From Pseudomonas syringae pv. cilantro (lineage in GTDB: Bacteria; Pseudomonadota; Gammaproteobacteria; Pseudomonadales; Pseudomonadaceae): a stretch of 40,855 bases of DNA. Location: positions 118,481 to 159,335 of the forward strand of contig NZ_LGLN01000086.1 of NCBI RefSeq assembly GCF_001293775.1, in the 5' to 3' direction. Every line of letters begins with the position of its first letter. Within the stretch, counting starts at the first letter, position 1. A program made the translations under genes and the position numbers. Below, one piece after another: positions 6,872 through 15,881 of this stretch. The notes below the pieces were generated by a model. It did not search any database. It saw nothing but the letters and a program-made list of their open reading frames with translations, and had not been told where the DNA came from.

Positions 6872-8788
6872 ATGTCTCGTGGGTTATCTCGAAGTCTCGC
6901 TAATGCGAGCGTCAGCCTGAAACTGGCAGTGGGCTTTGGCCTGGTGCTGGCAATGACCCTGATGATTTCTGCCACCGCCTGGTTCAGCAACCAGGCGCTG
7001 ATCGATCGGGGTGATCGCGTGACGGCCATTGCCGAGATCAACGAGCTGACACTTCAGTTGCGCATCGACCGCATGCGCTATGAGGATCTGTATGACACAG
7101 AGACCGCAGCCACCGTCAGAACCACGCTCGACCAACTCGACGCCGCCCTGCTGGTCGCCCGAAACCTGTTGCGCTCTCCTGAAAACATTCAGCTTCTGGA
7201 TCGCCAGATTCAGACCACCCGCGAGTATCGCCAGTCGTTCAAGGACATGACCGACGCCATCGACACTCGCGAGGCCAGCCGCACCCGGATGGGCGCCAAC
7301 GCCGACAAAGCGGTGGATCAGGCCGACAAGGTCGAAGCGGAGTTGCTCAAAGCGGACAACATCCTCGCCTTCAATCGCATCGTCGGCGTCAGCAAGCTGA
7401 TTCAACAAGCGCGCTTCCAGGTCCGCGGTTACACCTACAGCGGCCGTCCCGACTTTGAAAAGAATGCCAATCAGGCCATCGATGATGCGGTCACCGGAAT
7501 CAATACGCTGACCAGTGACCTTGCTGCTGAATACCAGGCACTGCTGCAGCAGGCGGTGGCCGGGCTCAAGGGCTATCGCGAAGCCATGGGGCAATATCGC
7601 GACGCGCAGGCCGCCAGTAAGGCCGCACTGGACAGGATGACTGCCGAGGGCGCAGACATGCTGGCGATCAGCAATGACATGATCACCCGACAAAACAAAA
7701 GCCGGGATGCCGACAGCGAACAGTCAGTCATGATGATCGCCGTGGCTACCCTTCTCGCGCTGGTGTTGAGCATTATGGCGGCGTGGATCATCACTCGCCA
7801 GATCACCACGCCGCTCAAGGAAACCCTTGAGGTGGTAGAGCGCGTCGCGTCTGGCGACCTGAGTCGCAACCTGCAAGTTGATCGCAAAGACGAACTGGGC
7901 AAGCTGCAAAGCACCATTCAACGCATGACCGTCAGCCTGCGTGAGCTGGTCGGCGGGATTCGCGATGGTGTGACGCAGATCGCCAGCGCCGCAGAAGAAC
8001 TGTCAGCCGTGACCGAGCAGACCAGTGCCGGGGTCAACAGCCAGAAGGTCGAGACCGATCAGGTGGCCACGGCCATGCATGAAATGACCGCAACGGTTCA
8101 GGAAGTCGCGCGCAACGCCGAAGAGGCCTCTGAAGCAGCCGTCGCCGCTGACCAGCAGGCTCGTGATGGCGAACGAGTGGTCAATGAGGCGATTGCGCAA
8201 ATCGAACGTCTTGCGGTAGCCGTGGGCAACTCCAGCGAAGCGATGGGCGCTCTGAAACAGGAAAGCGAGAAGATCGGCAGCGTGCTGGACGTTATCAAGT
8301 CAGTTGCACAACAGACCAACCTGCTGGCCTTGAACGCCGCCATTGAAGCTGCCCGGGCCGGCGAAGCGGGTCGCGGGTTTGCCGTGGTCGCCGACGAAGT
8401 ACGTAGCCTGGCGCAACGCACTCAGAAGTCCACTGAAGAGATCGAGGCGCTGATTGCCAGCCTGCAAAGCGGCACCCAGCAGGCCGCAACGGTCATGGAC
8501 AGCAGCCGTGAACTGAGCGGCAGCAGCGTGGAACTGACCCGTCGGGCCGGTAGCTCATTGGAAAACATCACCAAAACCGTTTCGGCGATCCAGTCGATGA
8601 ATCAGCAAATCGCTGCCGCCGCCGAGCAGCAGAGCGCCACGGCCGAAGAGATCAACCGCAGCATCATCAATGTGCGCGACATTTCGGAACAGACCTCGTC
8701 AGCCAGCGAAGAAACCGCCGCGTCCAGCGTCGAACTGGCACGCTTGGGCAACCATCTGCAAATCCTGGTGAGCCGCTTTACCGTCTGA
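6872..8788 (+). CDS. Methyl-accepting chemotaxis protein, HBM-type sensor (McpK/McpS-like)
   Basis: 638 residues. It has a first membrane helix (about 17-37), a large periplasmic all-helical region of about 250 residues, a second membrane helix (about 286-306), HAMP (about 307-360), and a long signalling domain whose hairpin tip (VAQQTNLLALNAAIEAARAGEAGRGFAVVADEVR) lies around 475-510. The sensor's length and its RIDRMRYEDLY / VRGYTYSG-like segments match the helical bimodular (HBM) family. P. putida McpS (TCA intermediates) and P. aeruginosa McpK (alpha-ketoglutarate) belong to it, and McpK also lies just after rsmE. The ligand here is not known. There is no NWETF-type CheR-binding tail. The ATG is preceded by AAAGGA. 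Confidence 0.95.
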   Translation: MSRGLSRSLANASVSLKLAVGFGLVLAMTLMISATAWFSNQALIDRGDRVTAIAEINELTLQLRIDRMRYEDLYDTETAATVRTTLDQLDAALLVARNLLRSPENIQLLDRQIQTTREYRQSFKDMTDAIDTREASRTRMGANADKAVDQADKVEAELLKADNILAFNRIVGVSKLIQQARFQVRGYTYSGRPDFEKNANQAIDDAVTGINTLTSDLAAEYQALLQQAVAGLKGYREAMGQYRDAQAASKAALDRMTAEGADMLAISNDMITRQNKSRDADSEQSVMMIAVATLLALVLSIMAAWIITRQITTPLKETLEVVERVASGDLSRNLQVDRKDELGKLQSTIQRMTVSLRELVGGIRDGVTQIASAAEELSAVTEQTSAGVNSQKVETDQVATAMHEMTATVQEVARNAEEASEAAVAADQQARDGERVVNEAIAQIERLAVAVGNSSEAMGALKQESEKIGSVLDVIKSVAQQTNLLALNAAIEAARAGEAGRGFAVVADEVRSLAQRTQKSTEEIEALIASLQSGTQQAATVMDSSRELSGSSVELTRRAGSSLENITKTVSAIQSMNQQIAAAAEQQSATAEEINRSIINVRDISEQTSSASEETAASSVELARLGNHLQILVSRFTV

Positions 8789-8797
8789 TCAAGCGCA

Positions 8798-8830
8798 TCA
8801 GGCCCGTGCTATTTGCGAGCACGGGCCTGA
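8798..8830 (+). terminator. Hairpin after first chemoreceptor
   Basis: Perfect 13-bp stem (8798-8810 with 8818-8830) with a 7-base loop, 10 bases after the stop. There is no T tract, so it may be a processing or stability hairpin instead of an intrinsic terminator. Confidence 0.55.
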
Positions 8831-8899
8831 CTGCCTTCGCTAAATGTGACGCCTGTCACCCCTCGTTTCTTCTCGGAAATCTCCTACGACCTTCTCAGG

Positions 8900-8926
8900 T
8901 CAAACAATGGATCGCCATGCCGATGC
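8900..8926 (+). promoter_or_regulatory. Candidate FliA (sigma-28) promoter for second chemoreceptor
   Basis: TCAA at 8900-8903, exactly 15 bases, then GCCGATGC at 8919-8926, matching the flagellar sigma consensus well. Its location inside the upstream open-frame extension supports the later start codon at 8991. Confidence 0.6.
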
Positions 8927-8990
8927 GCTCACAACGCACGTCCTGACTCATACGGGACCTGCTTTCGTTCGCTCATTGCAGGAGATTCCA

Positions 8991-10934
8991 ATGTTCCGAC
9001 TGATCAATCACGCGCTCGGCAACATGAACGTCAGATTCAAACTGGCCTTGGGTTTCGGCCTGGTGCTGTTACTGACGCTGATCATCACACTTACCGGCTG
9101 GCATGGCCTGTACACCATGATCGACCGCTCCGAGTCGCTTTCGGACGTCTCACAACTCACCAGCCTCACCAAAGACCTGCGCGCCGACAGGATCACTGAT
9201 CGGGTGCAAAAAACCCCGGAGACGACAGCGCAGGTGATAAAAAAACTCGACGAAATGAAAACCCACCTGACATCGCTGCACCGACTGAGCACGGAGCAGG
9301 CAACCATCACCCTGCTTAATGGGCAGCTTCAGGCGGTGAGCGAACTGGAGAAATCCTTCGCCGACGTTCGCAGCAATCGGCAAACCCGCGACAAGATACG
9401 TCAGCGCCTGGATCAAAAGTCAGAGCAAGCCTTGCAGGCTGTCGCGCAGGTCGAAACCGAAGTGCTCAAGAGCGTGAGCCAGGAGCAGGACAGCAGCGAG
9501 CGCATGGAAGAATTCACCAATATTTCGCAACTGAGGCAGCAGATTCAGGTCGCGCGTTATCAGGTGCAGGCTTACACCTTTACCACCAAAGATGCAGATG
9601 AAACCGCCGCCATTACCGCCATCGACGAAGCGCTCAAGGAGGTCGAGCAGATCGCTCAAAACCAGGGTAACGATCCGCTTCAAGGGCTGATACCCGCCAC
9701 CGAGGCGCTTAAAGGTTATCGGGACAGCCTGAGCGAGTTCAAACAGATACAGACCAAGGCCGAGGCGGATCAGGAGTCCATGGAAAACCTCGGTGAAAAG
9801 CTGCTGGAATCTGTGGCCGCGCTGACCCTTCTGCAAACCGCGCAACGTGACAGCGAAGCGGCAAACTCCAGAACGATGCTGACCAGTGTGGCAAGCCTGG
9901 CATTGCTGATCGGATTGCTGGCGGCATGGGTCATGACCCGACAAATCACCGTTCCGCTGCAACAAACACTGATTGCCGCAGCACGTATCGCTCAAGGCGA
10001 CCTGAGCCGGGATATGTCAGTAGAGCGTCGCGACGAGATGGGTCAGTTGCAGCGCAGTATGCAGACCATGACGGTCAGCCTGCGCGAGTTGATTGGTGGC
10101 ATCAGTGATGGCGTCACGCAGATCGCCAGCGCAGCCGAGCAGCTTTCAGCCGTCACTGAACAGACCTGTTCGGGGGTCAACAGCCAGAAGGACGAAACGG
10201 ATCTGGTGGCAACCGCCATGAATGAAATGGCCGCAACCGTGCAAGAGGTGGCGCGCAGTGCACAGGAGGCATCCCAGGCGGCTGTTCAGGCAGACCAACA
10301 GGCGCGCAGCGGCGATGAAGTGGTCGGACGCGCAATCACGCAGATCGAGCAACTGGCGCGCGAGATGGTCAACTCCACCCAGTCCATGAATCAGCTCAAG
10401 CAGGAAAGCGGCAAGATCGTTGGCGTTCTTGACGTTATCAAGTCGGTTTCACAGCAAACCAACCTGCTGGCCCTGAATGCGGCCATTGAAGCAGCCCGAG
10501 CGGGTGAAGCCGGGCGGGGGTTTGCCGTGGTGGCCGATGAGGTGCGCGGGCTGGCACAGCGAACCCAGAAATCCACGGAGGAAATAGAGGAGTTGATCGC
10601 CACGCTACAGACCGGTACCCAGCAGGTTGCCAGCACCCTGGACAGCAGCCGCAGCCTGACCGACAGCACGGTCGAACTGAGCCGCCGCGCGGGCAGTGCC
10701 CTGGAGGAAATTACCCGCACGGTGGCGACCATTCAGCACATGAACGAACAGATCGCCACCGCCAGCGAAGAACAAAGCGTGGTCGCCGAACAGATCAACC
10801 GCAACGTCATCAGCGTGCGCGACATCTCCGATCAGACCGCCGCTGCCAGCGAACAAACCGCAGCATCCAGCGTCGAACTGGCCCGACTGGGCACACATCT
10901 TCAAGGACTGGTGGGGAAATTCAAGGTGAATTGA
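8991..10934 (+). CDS. Methyl-accepting chemotaxis protein, HBM-type sensor (second copy)
   Basis: 647 residues from the ATG at 8991, which has GGAG seven bases upstream. The frame is open back to 8907, but that part carries the candidate promoter and is not family-like. Layout as in the receptor upstream: membrane helix about 17-40, helical periplasmic sensor about 41-295, second helix about 297-317, HAMP, then the signalling domain with its tip near 480-515 (VSQQTNLLALNAAIEAARAGEAGRGFAVVADEVR). The signalling halves of the two receptors are nearly interchangeable, while the sensors differ markedly, including a short stretch near residue 60 where this copy lacks several residues of the first. 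This suggests tandem duplication followed by change in ligand. It has no pentapeptide tail. Confidence 0.95.
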   Translation: MFRLINHALGNMNVRFKLALGFGLVLLLTLIITLTGWHGLYTMIDRSESLSDVSQLTSLTKDLRADRITDRVQKTPETTAQVIKKLDEMKTHLTSLHRLSTEQATITLLNGQLQAVSELEKSFADVRSNRQTRDKIRQRLDQKSEQALQAVAQVETEVLKSVSQEQDSSERMEEFTNISQLRQQIQVARYQVQAYTFTTKDADETAAITAIDEALKEVEQIAQNQGNDPLQGLIPATEALKGYRDSLSEFKQIQTKAEADQESMENLGEKLLESVAALTLLQTAQRDSEAANSRTMLTSVASLALLIGLLAAWVMTRQITVPLQQTLIAAARIAQGDLSRDMSVERRDEMGQLQRSMQTMTVSLRELIGGISDGVTQIASAAEQLSAVTEQTCSGVNSQKDETDLVATAMNEMAATVQEVARSAQEASQAAVQADQQARSGDEVVGRAITQIEQLAREMVNSTQSMNQLKQESGKIVGVLDVIKSVSQQTNLLALNAAIEAARAGEAGRGFAVVADEVRGLAQRTQKSTEEIEELIATLQTGTQQVASTLDSSRSLTDSTVELSRRAGSALEEITRTVATIQHMNEQIATASEEQSVVAEQINRNVISVRDISDQTAAASEQTAASSVELARLGTHLQGLVGKFKVN

Positions 10935-10969
10935 TGGGGCTATGAGGCAGAGCGTCATTCACGACCGTC

Positions 10970-10992
10970 TTCGCGGACAAGTCCGCTCCCAC
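10970..10992. repeat. REP-like element
   Basis: TTCGCGGACAAGTCCGCTCC, with stem GCGGAC (10973-10978) / GTCCGC (10981-10986), followed by CAC. This is the familiar Pseudomonas extragenic palindrome, located between convergent genes. Confidence 0.75.
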
Positions 10993-11019
10993 TGGAGAGG
11001 GAGAAACGATCACTCGACT

Positions 11020-11032
11020 ATCGTGCGACGCC
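11020..11032. repeat. REP-like fragment (copy 1)
   Basis: ATCGTGCGACGCC, identical to 26684-26696. It resembles the border of a dispersed P. syringae repeat. Here only the 5' part remains, without the hairpin seen in the other copy. Confidence 0.45.
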
Positions 11033-11054
11033 AATCACCGTGACGAGCCCAATA

Positions 11055-11085
11055 AAAAACCCCTGAAGCAGTGCTTCAAGGGTTT
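11055..11085. terminator. Bidirectional intrinsic terminator
   Basis: A-tract, CCCCTGAAG stem, CAGTG loop, CTTCAAGGG, T-tract (one mismatch in the stem). It lies between the convergent chemoreceptor and opgH genes and can serve both strands. Confidence 0.85.
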
Positions 11086-11103
11086 TTCGTTGCCGGACGG
11101 TTT

Positions 11104-13686
11104 TTAGGCCAGTGCCGGCTCTGAGGCTTTGTCGAAAGGCTGCAACGGCAGCAGTGGCGCGTGCGGATCGGCTTCGATGGAAGCTCTCCACGCGGCCAGC
11201 CACTCTTCATGACCTTCGCTCCAGACGCGCTCGTGCAGGCGGCCAAGGGCCACCGGGTCGCTCAACAGCATCAGGCGTTCCTGATTATCGAGTTTTTCTG
11301 GGCCGACCTTGAGCGCATGATCGACGCGCTCCATGCGCACCACTTCAATCGGCTGAGCCTGACGGTGACGCGAGGTTGCCAGAGCGCACGCCAGCGCATT
11401 CTGACGAGGATCGACCACCGCCCGAATGAAGCCGTGTTTCAGCGCGTGCCAACGGTTCTCGTGAGTGTACTGATCGGTGGAGATCAGCTCTTGCGGTGGC
11501 TCGAATTCTTCAGGAATCAGGAAGAATTTCTCGTCACGCGCCTTGAGGCCCAGACCGGTCCGGCTGGAAATCACCGACACAGGAATCGACAGCATCAACG
11601 ACACCACGATTGGCGCCAGCCACCACAGAAAGCTCGGGTTCAGCCAGAACACCAGCAGTGCCCAGCATGCACCCAGCAATGTTTGCGGACCATGACGCTT
11701 GACCGCTTCGGTCCACGGCGTGGAGTCATCGTCGCGTTGCGGCGAATTCCAGGTCGCGGCCCAGCCCAGGAAGGCAGCCAGTACGAAACGGGTGTGGAAC
11801 AGCATGCGTACCGGGGCCAGCAGCACCGAGAAGAGCATTTCCAGCAGCATCGAAACAGTAACCTTGAACTTGCCACCAAAGCCTTTCGCGCCCTTCGCCC
11901 AGATCAGAATGACGCTGAGCAGTTTAGGCAGGAACAGCAGAACGATGGTGGTCGAGAACAATGCAACGGCTCGTTCCGGATGCCATTGTGGCCACAACGG
12001 ATACAGCTGGCGCGGCTCAAGGAAGTAGGTCGGCTCCATCAGGGTGTTCACTGCCAGCAGGGCTGTGGACAACACGAGGAAGAAGAACCACAACGGCGCC
12101 GACAGATATGACATCACACCGGTCAGGAACACCGCACGGTGAACCGGGTGCATGCCCTTGACCAGGAACAGGCGGAAGTTCATCAGGTTACCGTGGCACC
12201 AGCGACGGTCACGCTTGAGTTCGTCCAGCAGGTTCGGTGGCAGTTCTTCGTAACTGCCCGGCAGATCGTAGGCAATCCACACGCCCCAGCCGGCACGGCG
12301 CATCAGCGCAGCTTCGACGAAGTCGTGAGACAGAATCGCACCGGCGAACGCACCTTTACCGGGCAGCGGCGCCAGGGCGCAGTGCTCGATGAACGGCTTC
12401 ATGCGAATGATAGCGTTGTGACCCCAGTAGTGGGATTCACCCAGCTGCCAGAAGTGCAGACCGGCCGTGAACAGCGGACCGTAGACGCGGGTCGCAAACT
12501 GCTGCATACGAGCATACAGCGTGTCCATGCCCGACGCGCGCGGCGCAGTCTGGATGATACCGGCGTCTGGCGTGGCTTCCATCAGACGAACCAGGCTGGT
12601 CAGGCATTCACCGCTCATGACGCTGTCGGCATCCAGCACGACCATGTAGCGGTATTCGCTGCCCCAGCGACGGCAGAAGTCGTCGAGGTTGCCGCTTTTA
12701 CGTTTTACGCGACGACGGCGGCGGCGATAGAAGATCTTGCCAAAGCCCTTGGTCTCGCGGCATACGTCCAGCCAGGCCTGTTGCTCGGCAACGGCGATGT
12801 CGGTTTCGTTGGTGTCGCTGAGCACGAAGAAATCGAAACGATCCAGGTCACCCGTGGCCGCTACCGATTCGAACGTCGCGCGCAAACCGGCGAACACCCG
12901 GGGTACGTCTTCGTTGCAGATCGGCATGACCAGCGCGGTACGTGCGCCCTTTTCGATCGGCTCGTTACCGGGGCTGGCACCGGAGATGCGATATTTGTCG
13001 CGCCCGGTAAGCAATTCCAGAAAGCCCATCAGCGCAGTCCAGAAACCGGCCGATACCCAGCAGAACAGAATGCCGAACAGCAACAGAATACTGGTCTGCA
13101 AGGCATAAGGCAGGACCTGCAAAGCAGTCTGCACGAAGGTCTGACGGGTGATTTCATCCAGCGAAACCAGCGACCAGCCCTGATACGGCAGAATGCCTTT
13201 CATGTACGAGCCCGCCACAATCGTCTGACCCAGCATGAGGATCAGCAGAATATAGCGACGGATCGAACCGACGGTACGCCAGCGAGCCTTCGGCAAATCC
13301 CGAGGCAGATCGCTGTGATCCGGCTTGGGCGGGTTTTTCTTGCCAGTCAGGCGCCGCCAGCCGCGCACCAGAATGTTGGTGCGCCATGGCTCTGGCACAA
13401 CCTTGGTCCGGTTGATCGGCGGCGTGGCCTTGAGGCGCAAACGCCCGCTCGCATCGACGTCGAGCATCTCGGCGTCCTGCAACTCGTCCGCTGTGGACAA
13501 CAGCAGGCGACGGCCCACCGAAGCCTGAGCGGCCTCGGCCGGGTCGTTCAGCGGCTGTGCCGACAGGCGTTCATGCAACTCGGCGAAGGTCTTGCAGCCG
13601 GCAAGTTCTGCCCGCTGCTCGTCGCTCATCGGTAAATGCGCCAGGTACTCGTTCAGAGACACTGGCACCGGTAGAGAATTACTCAT
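11104..13686 (-). CDS. opgH: Glucans biosynthesis glucosyltransferase H
   Basis: 860 residues. This inner-membrane family-2 glycosyltransferase polymerises UDP-glucose into the beta-1,2 backbone of osmoregulated periplasmic glucans and exports it. It has a soluble N-terminus of about 140 residues, two membrane helices (about 143-162 and 190-225), and a large cytoplasmic catalytic domain with the DAD metal/UDP site (352-354) and the RDRRW (QxxRW-type) motif (492-496), then several more helices to about residue 680. The basic run RRRRRRVKRK (321-330) is family-typical. It is the second gene of opgGH; its ATG overlaps the opgG stop by 8 bases. In P. syringae this locus is hrpM, needed for full virulence. 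Confidence 0.97.
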   Translation of the reverse strand: MSNSLPVPVSLNEYLAHLPMSDEQRAELAGCKTFAELHERLSAQPLNDPAEAAQASVGRRLLLSTADELQDAEMLDVDASGRLRLKATPPINRTKVVPEPWRTNILVRGWRRLTGKKNPPKPDHSDLPRDLPKARWRTVGSIRRYILLILMLGQTIVAGSYMKGILPYQGWSLVSLDEITRQTFVQTALQVLPYALQTSILLLFGILFCWVSAGFWTALMGFLELLTGRDKYRISGASPGNEPIEKGARTALVMPICNEDVPRVFAGLRATFESVAATGDLDRFDFFVLSDTNETDIAVAEQQAWLDVCRETKGFGKIFYRRRRRRVKRKSGNLDDFCRRWGSEYRYMVVLDADSVMSGECLTSLVRLMEATPDAGIIQTAPRASGMDTLYARMQQFATRVYGPLFTAGLHFWQLGESHYWGHNAIIRMKPFIEHCALAPLPGKGAFAGAILSHDFVEAALMRRAGWGVWIAYDLPGSYEELPPNLLDELKRDRRWCHGNLMNFRLFLVKGMHPVHRAVFLTGVMSYLSAPLWFFFLVLSTALLAVNTLMEPTYFLEPRQLYPLWPQWHPERAVALFSTTIVLLFLPKLLSVILIWAKGAKGFGGKFKVTVSMLLEMLFSVLLAPVRMLFHTRFVLAAFLGWAATWNSPQRDDDSTPWTEAVKRHGPQTLLGACWALLVFWLNPSFLWWLAPIVVSLMLSIPVSVISSRTGLGLKARDEKFFLIPEEFEPPQELISTDQYTHENRWHALKHGFIRAVVDPRQNALACALATSRHRQAQPIEVVRMERVDHALKVGPEKLDNQERLMLLSDPVALGRLHERVWSEGHEEWLAAWRASIEADPHAPLLPLQPFDKASEPALA

Positions 13687-15616
13687 CGCTCGGCAACTGA
13701 TAACTCCAGGTCTCGGTCATGACTTGCAACGTCTTGGCCGGTTCTGGATGGGTGGGCGCGGCCTCGGTTTCAGGCTGCTGGATCTCTTTACCGTCCTTGT
13801 CCTTGGCTACATCAGCCTTGGCAACATCACCCTTGGCTGCGTCGGCTTTGGCTGCATCAGCCTTGCCCGCTTCAGCTTTGGTGGTCTCGGACTTGGCGGC
13901 TTCAGACTTCGGCGCATCGGCCTTGGCAATTTCTACCTGGTCGTTGGCGGACTCCTTGCTGGCAGTCTCCTTGGTAGCAGCTTCCTTGACCGCAGTCGGC
14001 TTGGCGGCTTCCCTGGAAGCGGCTTTCTTGTCGTCGGCTTTATCAGCAACCAGCAGCGCAGGTTCCTTGCCCGGTTCGGCAGGGATCTCGCGCAGCAGGT
14101 AAGCGCTCATCTCGGTGGGCTTGCCAGCGTCCTTGACCTTGACCCGCAGGGTCAGGCGATAGCCCTTGGTGACCGGGTTGTAACGCAGGTTGTTTTCAAC
14201 CAGCTCGACGTTGTCGTCGGTAGTCACCTGGCTACGAATGGTCTTGTCTTCCGGCAAGGCTGCCAGTACCGGGCCGACGAAGTCGACGAGGAACGCGAGG
14301 CTGCCGTCCGGCTGACGCACCAGGTTGGACTGACGCACGTCACCGATGGAGCGTTGAGTCTGCTTGACCCAGCCCAGATCCGGCGAGTGGATCGAGTTTT
14401 CCTGCATGGTCCAGTGCAGACGGTAATCGAAGTTCATCTGCTCGCCTGGAGCAGGCAGAGTGTCAGGCTTCCAGAACGCAACAATGTTGTCGTTGGTTTC
14501 GTCGGCAGTCGGAATCTCGACCAGATCGACAGTCCCTTTGCCCCAGTCGCCTTTTGGCTCGATCCAGGCGCTTGGGCGCTTGTCGTAGCGGTCATCGAGG
14601 TCTTCGTACTGACTGAAGTCGCGGCCGCGTTGCAGCAGACCGAAACCACGCGGGTTCTCGACCGAGAAGCTGCTGACGGAAAGGTGTTTAGGGTTGTTCA
14701 GCGGACGCCACAGCCACTGGCCATTGGCTGCCTGAATCGACAGGCCGCTGGAGTCGTGCAGCTCGCGGCGGAAGTTAGGCACACGCGAAGGCTGGTTGGC
14801 ACCGAACAGGAACATACTGGTCAGTGGCGCCACACCCAGTTTGGTGACCTTGTCACGCAGGAACATGCGCGATTTTACGTCAACCAGGGTGTTGGTGCCC
14901 GGACGCAGGGTCATCTGGTACGCACCGGTGGCACGCGGCGAATCGAGCAGTGCGAAGATCACCAGATGGTTGTCATCCGGGCCAGGCTTCTCGATCCAGA
15001 ATTCCTTGAAGCGCGGGAACTCTTCGCCGGACGGCAGTGCAGTGTCGATTGCCAGGCCACGCGCAGACAGACCGTAGACCTGCCCCTTGCCGATCACGCG
15101 GAAGTAGCTCGCGCCCAGCATGGTCATGACTTCGTCCTGCTTGTCATCCTTGTTGATCGGATACAGGACACGGAAACCGGCGTAACCCAGTTTCTCGGTG
15201 GATTTCGGGTCGATTTTCAGATCGCCGAAATCGAAACGGTTCGCGTCGTATTTGATTTCGTCGACGCTGGTCGCGGTCACTTCGTTGATTTTGACCGGCG
15301 TGTCGAAATGCATGCCCTGGTGGTAGAAAGACACTTTGAACGGCGTCTTGTCGCCCGCCCACTCGGCCTTGTCATCACGGAAGCGGATCTTCTGATAGTC
15401 AGCGAATTTCATTTCGCGCAGTTCGTTCGGGAGATTGCTCCTCGGAGCCTCGAACTTCTGCCCGGCCATTTCTTTGGCCTTCGCCGCTACATCATCAAGA
15501 CTGAACGCCCAGAGCTGGCCTGCACTGAACAGGCAGACAAGGGCAGAGCTTGCCAGAAGCGCACTGCGCAACCGCTTGACGGGTGTCTTTGGAGCATCAC
15601 AGGGACTAACAATCAC
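13679..15616 (-). CDS. opgG: Glucans biosynthesis protein G, periplasmic
   Basis: 645 residues from a GTG at 15616 that has GAGGG six bases upstream; a TTG two codons earlier sits too close to that site. OpgG acts in the periplasm on the glucan backbone, where branching depends on it. It has a basic N-terminus, a hydrophobic signal core, and a likely cleavage near QLWA-FSLDD. The MdoG beta-sandwich core (about 40-515) contains FPRFKEFW and GANQPSRVPNFR. It is about 120 residues longer than typical OpgG. The excess is a Lys/Ala/Glu-rich low-complexity block (about 524-612, with units such as KADAAKADAAK) inserted before the conserved final strand TETWSYQLPSDE. It is co-transcribed with opgH. 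Confidence 0.95.
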   Translation of the reverse strand: MIVSPCDAPKTPVKRLRSALLASSALVCLFSAGQLWAFSLDDVAAKAKEMAGQKFEAPRSNLPNELREMKFADYQKIRFRDDKAEWAGDKTPFKVSFYHQGMHFDTPVKINEVTATSVDEIKYDANRFDFGDLKIDPKSTEKLGYAGFRVLYPINKDDKQDEVMTMLGASYFRVIGKGQVYGLSARGLAIDTALPSGEEFPRFKEFWIEKPGPDDNHLVIFALLDSPRATGAYQMTLRPGTNTLVDVKSRMFLRDKVTKLGVAPLTSMFLFGANQPSRVPNFRRELHDSSGLSIQAANGQWLWRPLNNPKHLSVSSFSVENPRGFGLLQRGRDFSQYEDLDDRYDKRPSAWIEPKGDWGKGTVDLVEIPTADETNDNIVAFWKPDTLPAPGEQMNFDYRLHWTMQENSIHSPDLGWVKQTQRSIGDVRQSNLVRQPDGSLAFLVDFVGPVLAALPEDKTIRSQVTTDDNVELVENNLRYNPVTKGYRLTLRVKVKDAGKPTEMSAYLLREIPAEPGKEPALLVADKADDKKAASREAAKPTAVKEAATKETASKESANDQVEIAKADAPKSEAAKSETTKAEAGKADAAKADAAKGDVAKADVAKDKDGKEIQQPETEAAPTHPEPAKTLQVMTETWSYQLPSDE

Positions 15617-15881
15617 GAGCAACCCTCGCCGAAAACAGATGAAAAAACCAACGGCCAGCTATCGAATGCCGGGTTGGCGAGCATTGTTCCGACTCCAAAT
15701 GGGCTTAATGATTCCCCAACCGGCGTCAGAACCGCTTTTGTCATACCAAATGGACCAACCAGTGTCGGTCCCCGCAGCGCGCGATTATCCAGTAGCTCGC
15801 GTTACAACGCATCAGGTATGACAAAGTATTTATTTCCTGAACGAACGATGAATTCGCCCGGTGTAACGATGAAATCGTAGC
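15617..15881 (-). promoter_or_regulatory. opgGH leader/promoter region with spaced inverted repeat
   Basis: 265 bases with no gene. It must hold the opgGH promoter, but I cannot pick a convincing -35/-10 pair. An 11-bp perfect inverted repeat TTTGTCATACC (15737-15747) / GGTATGACAAA (15815-15825), 67 bases apart, could pair in the leader RNA or bind a regulator at two sites. Confidence 0.4.

Noticed and set aside
12139..13635. 498-codon plus-strand open frame opposite opgH
   Set aside because: It is the shadow of opgH, with a Gln/Arg/His-rich composition typical of antisense frames in GC-rich genes.
13780..14045. Possible CRISPR or minisatellite array
   Set aside because: The repetition is degenerate, in frame with opgG and without spacers; it encodes Lys/Ala-rich protein.
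13592..15880. 762-codon plus-strand open frame opposite opgG
   Set aside because: It lies antisense to a clear opgG with family motifs. Its length comes from high-GC third-position bias and the repetitive Lys/Ala block; it has no recognisable domain.
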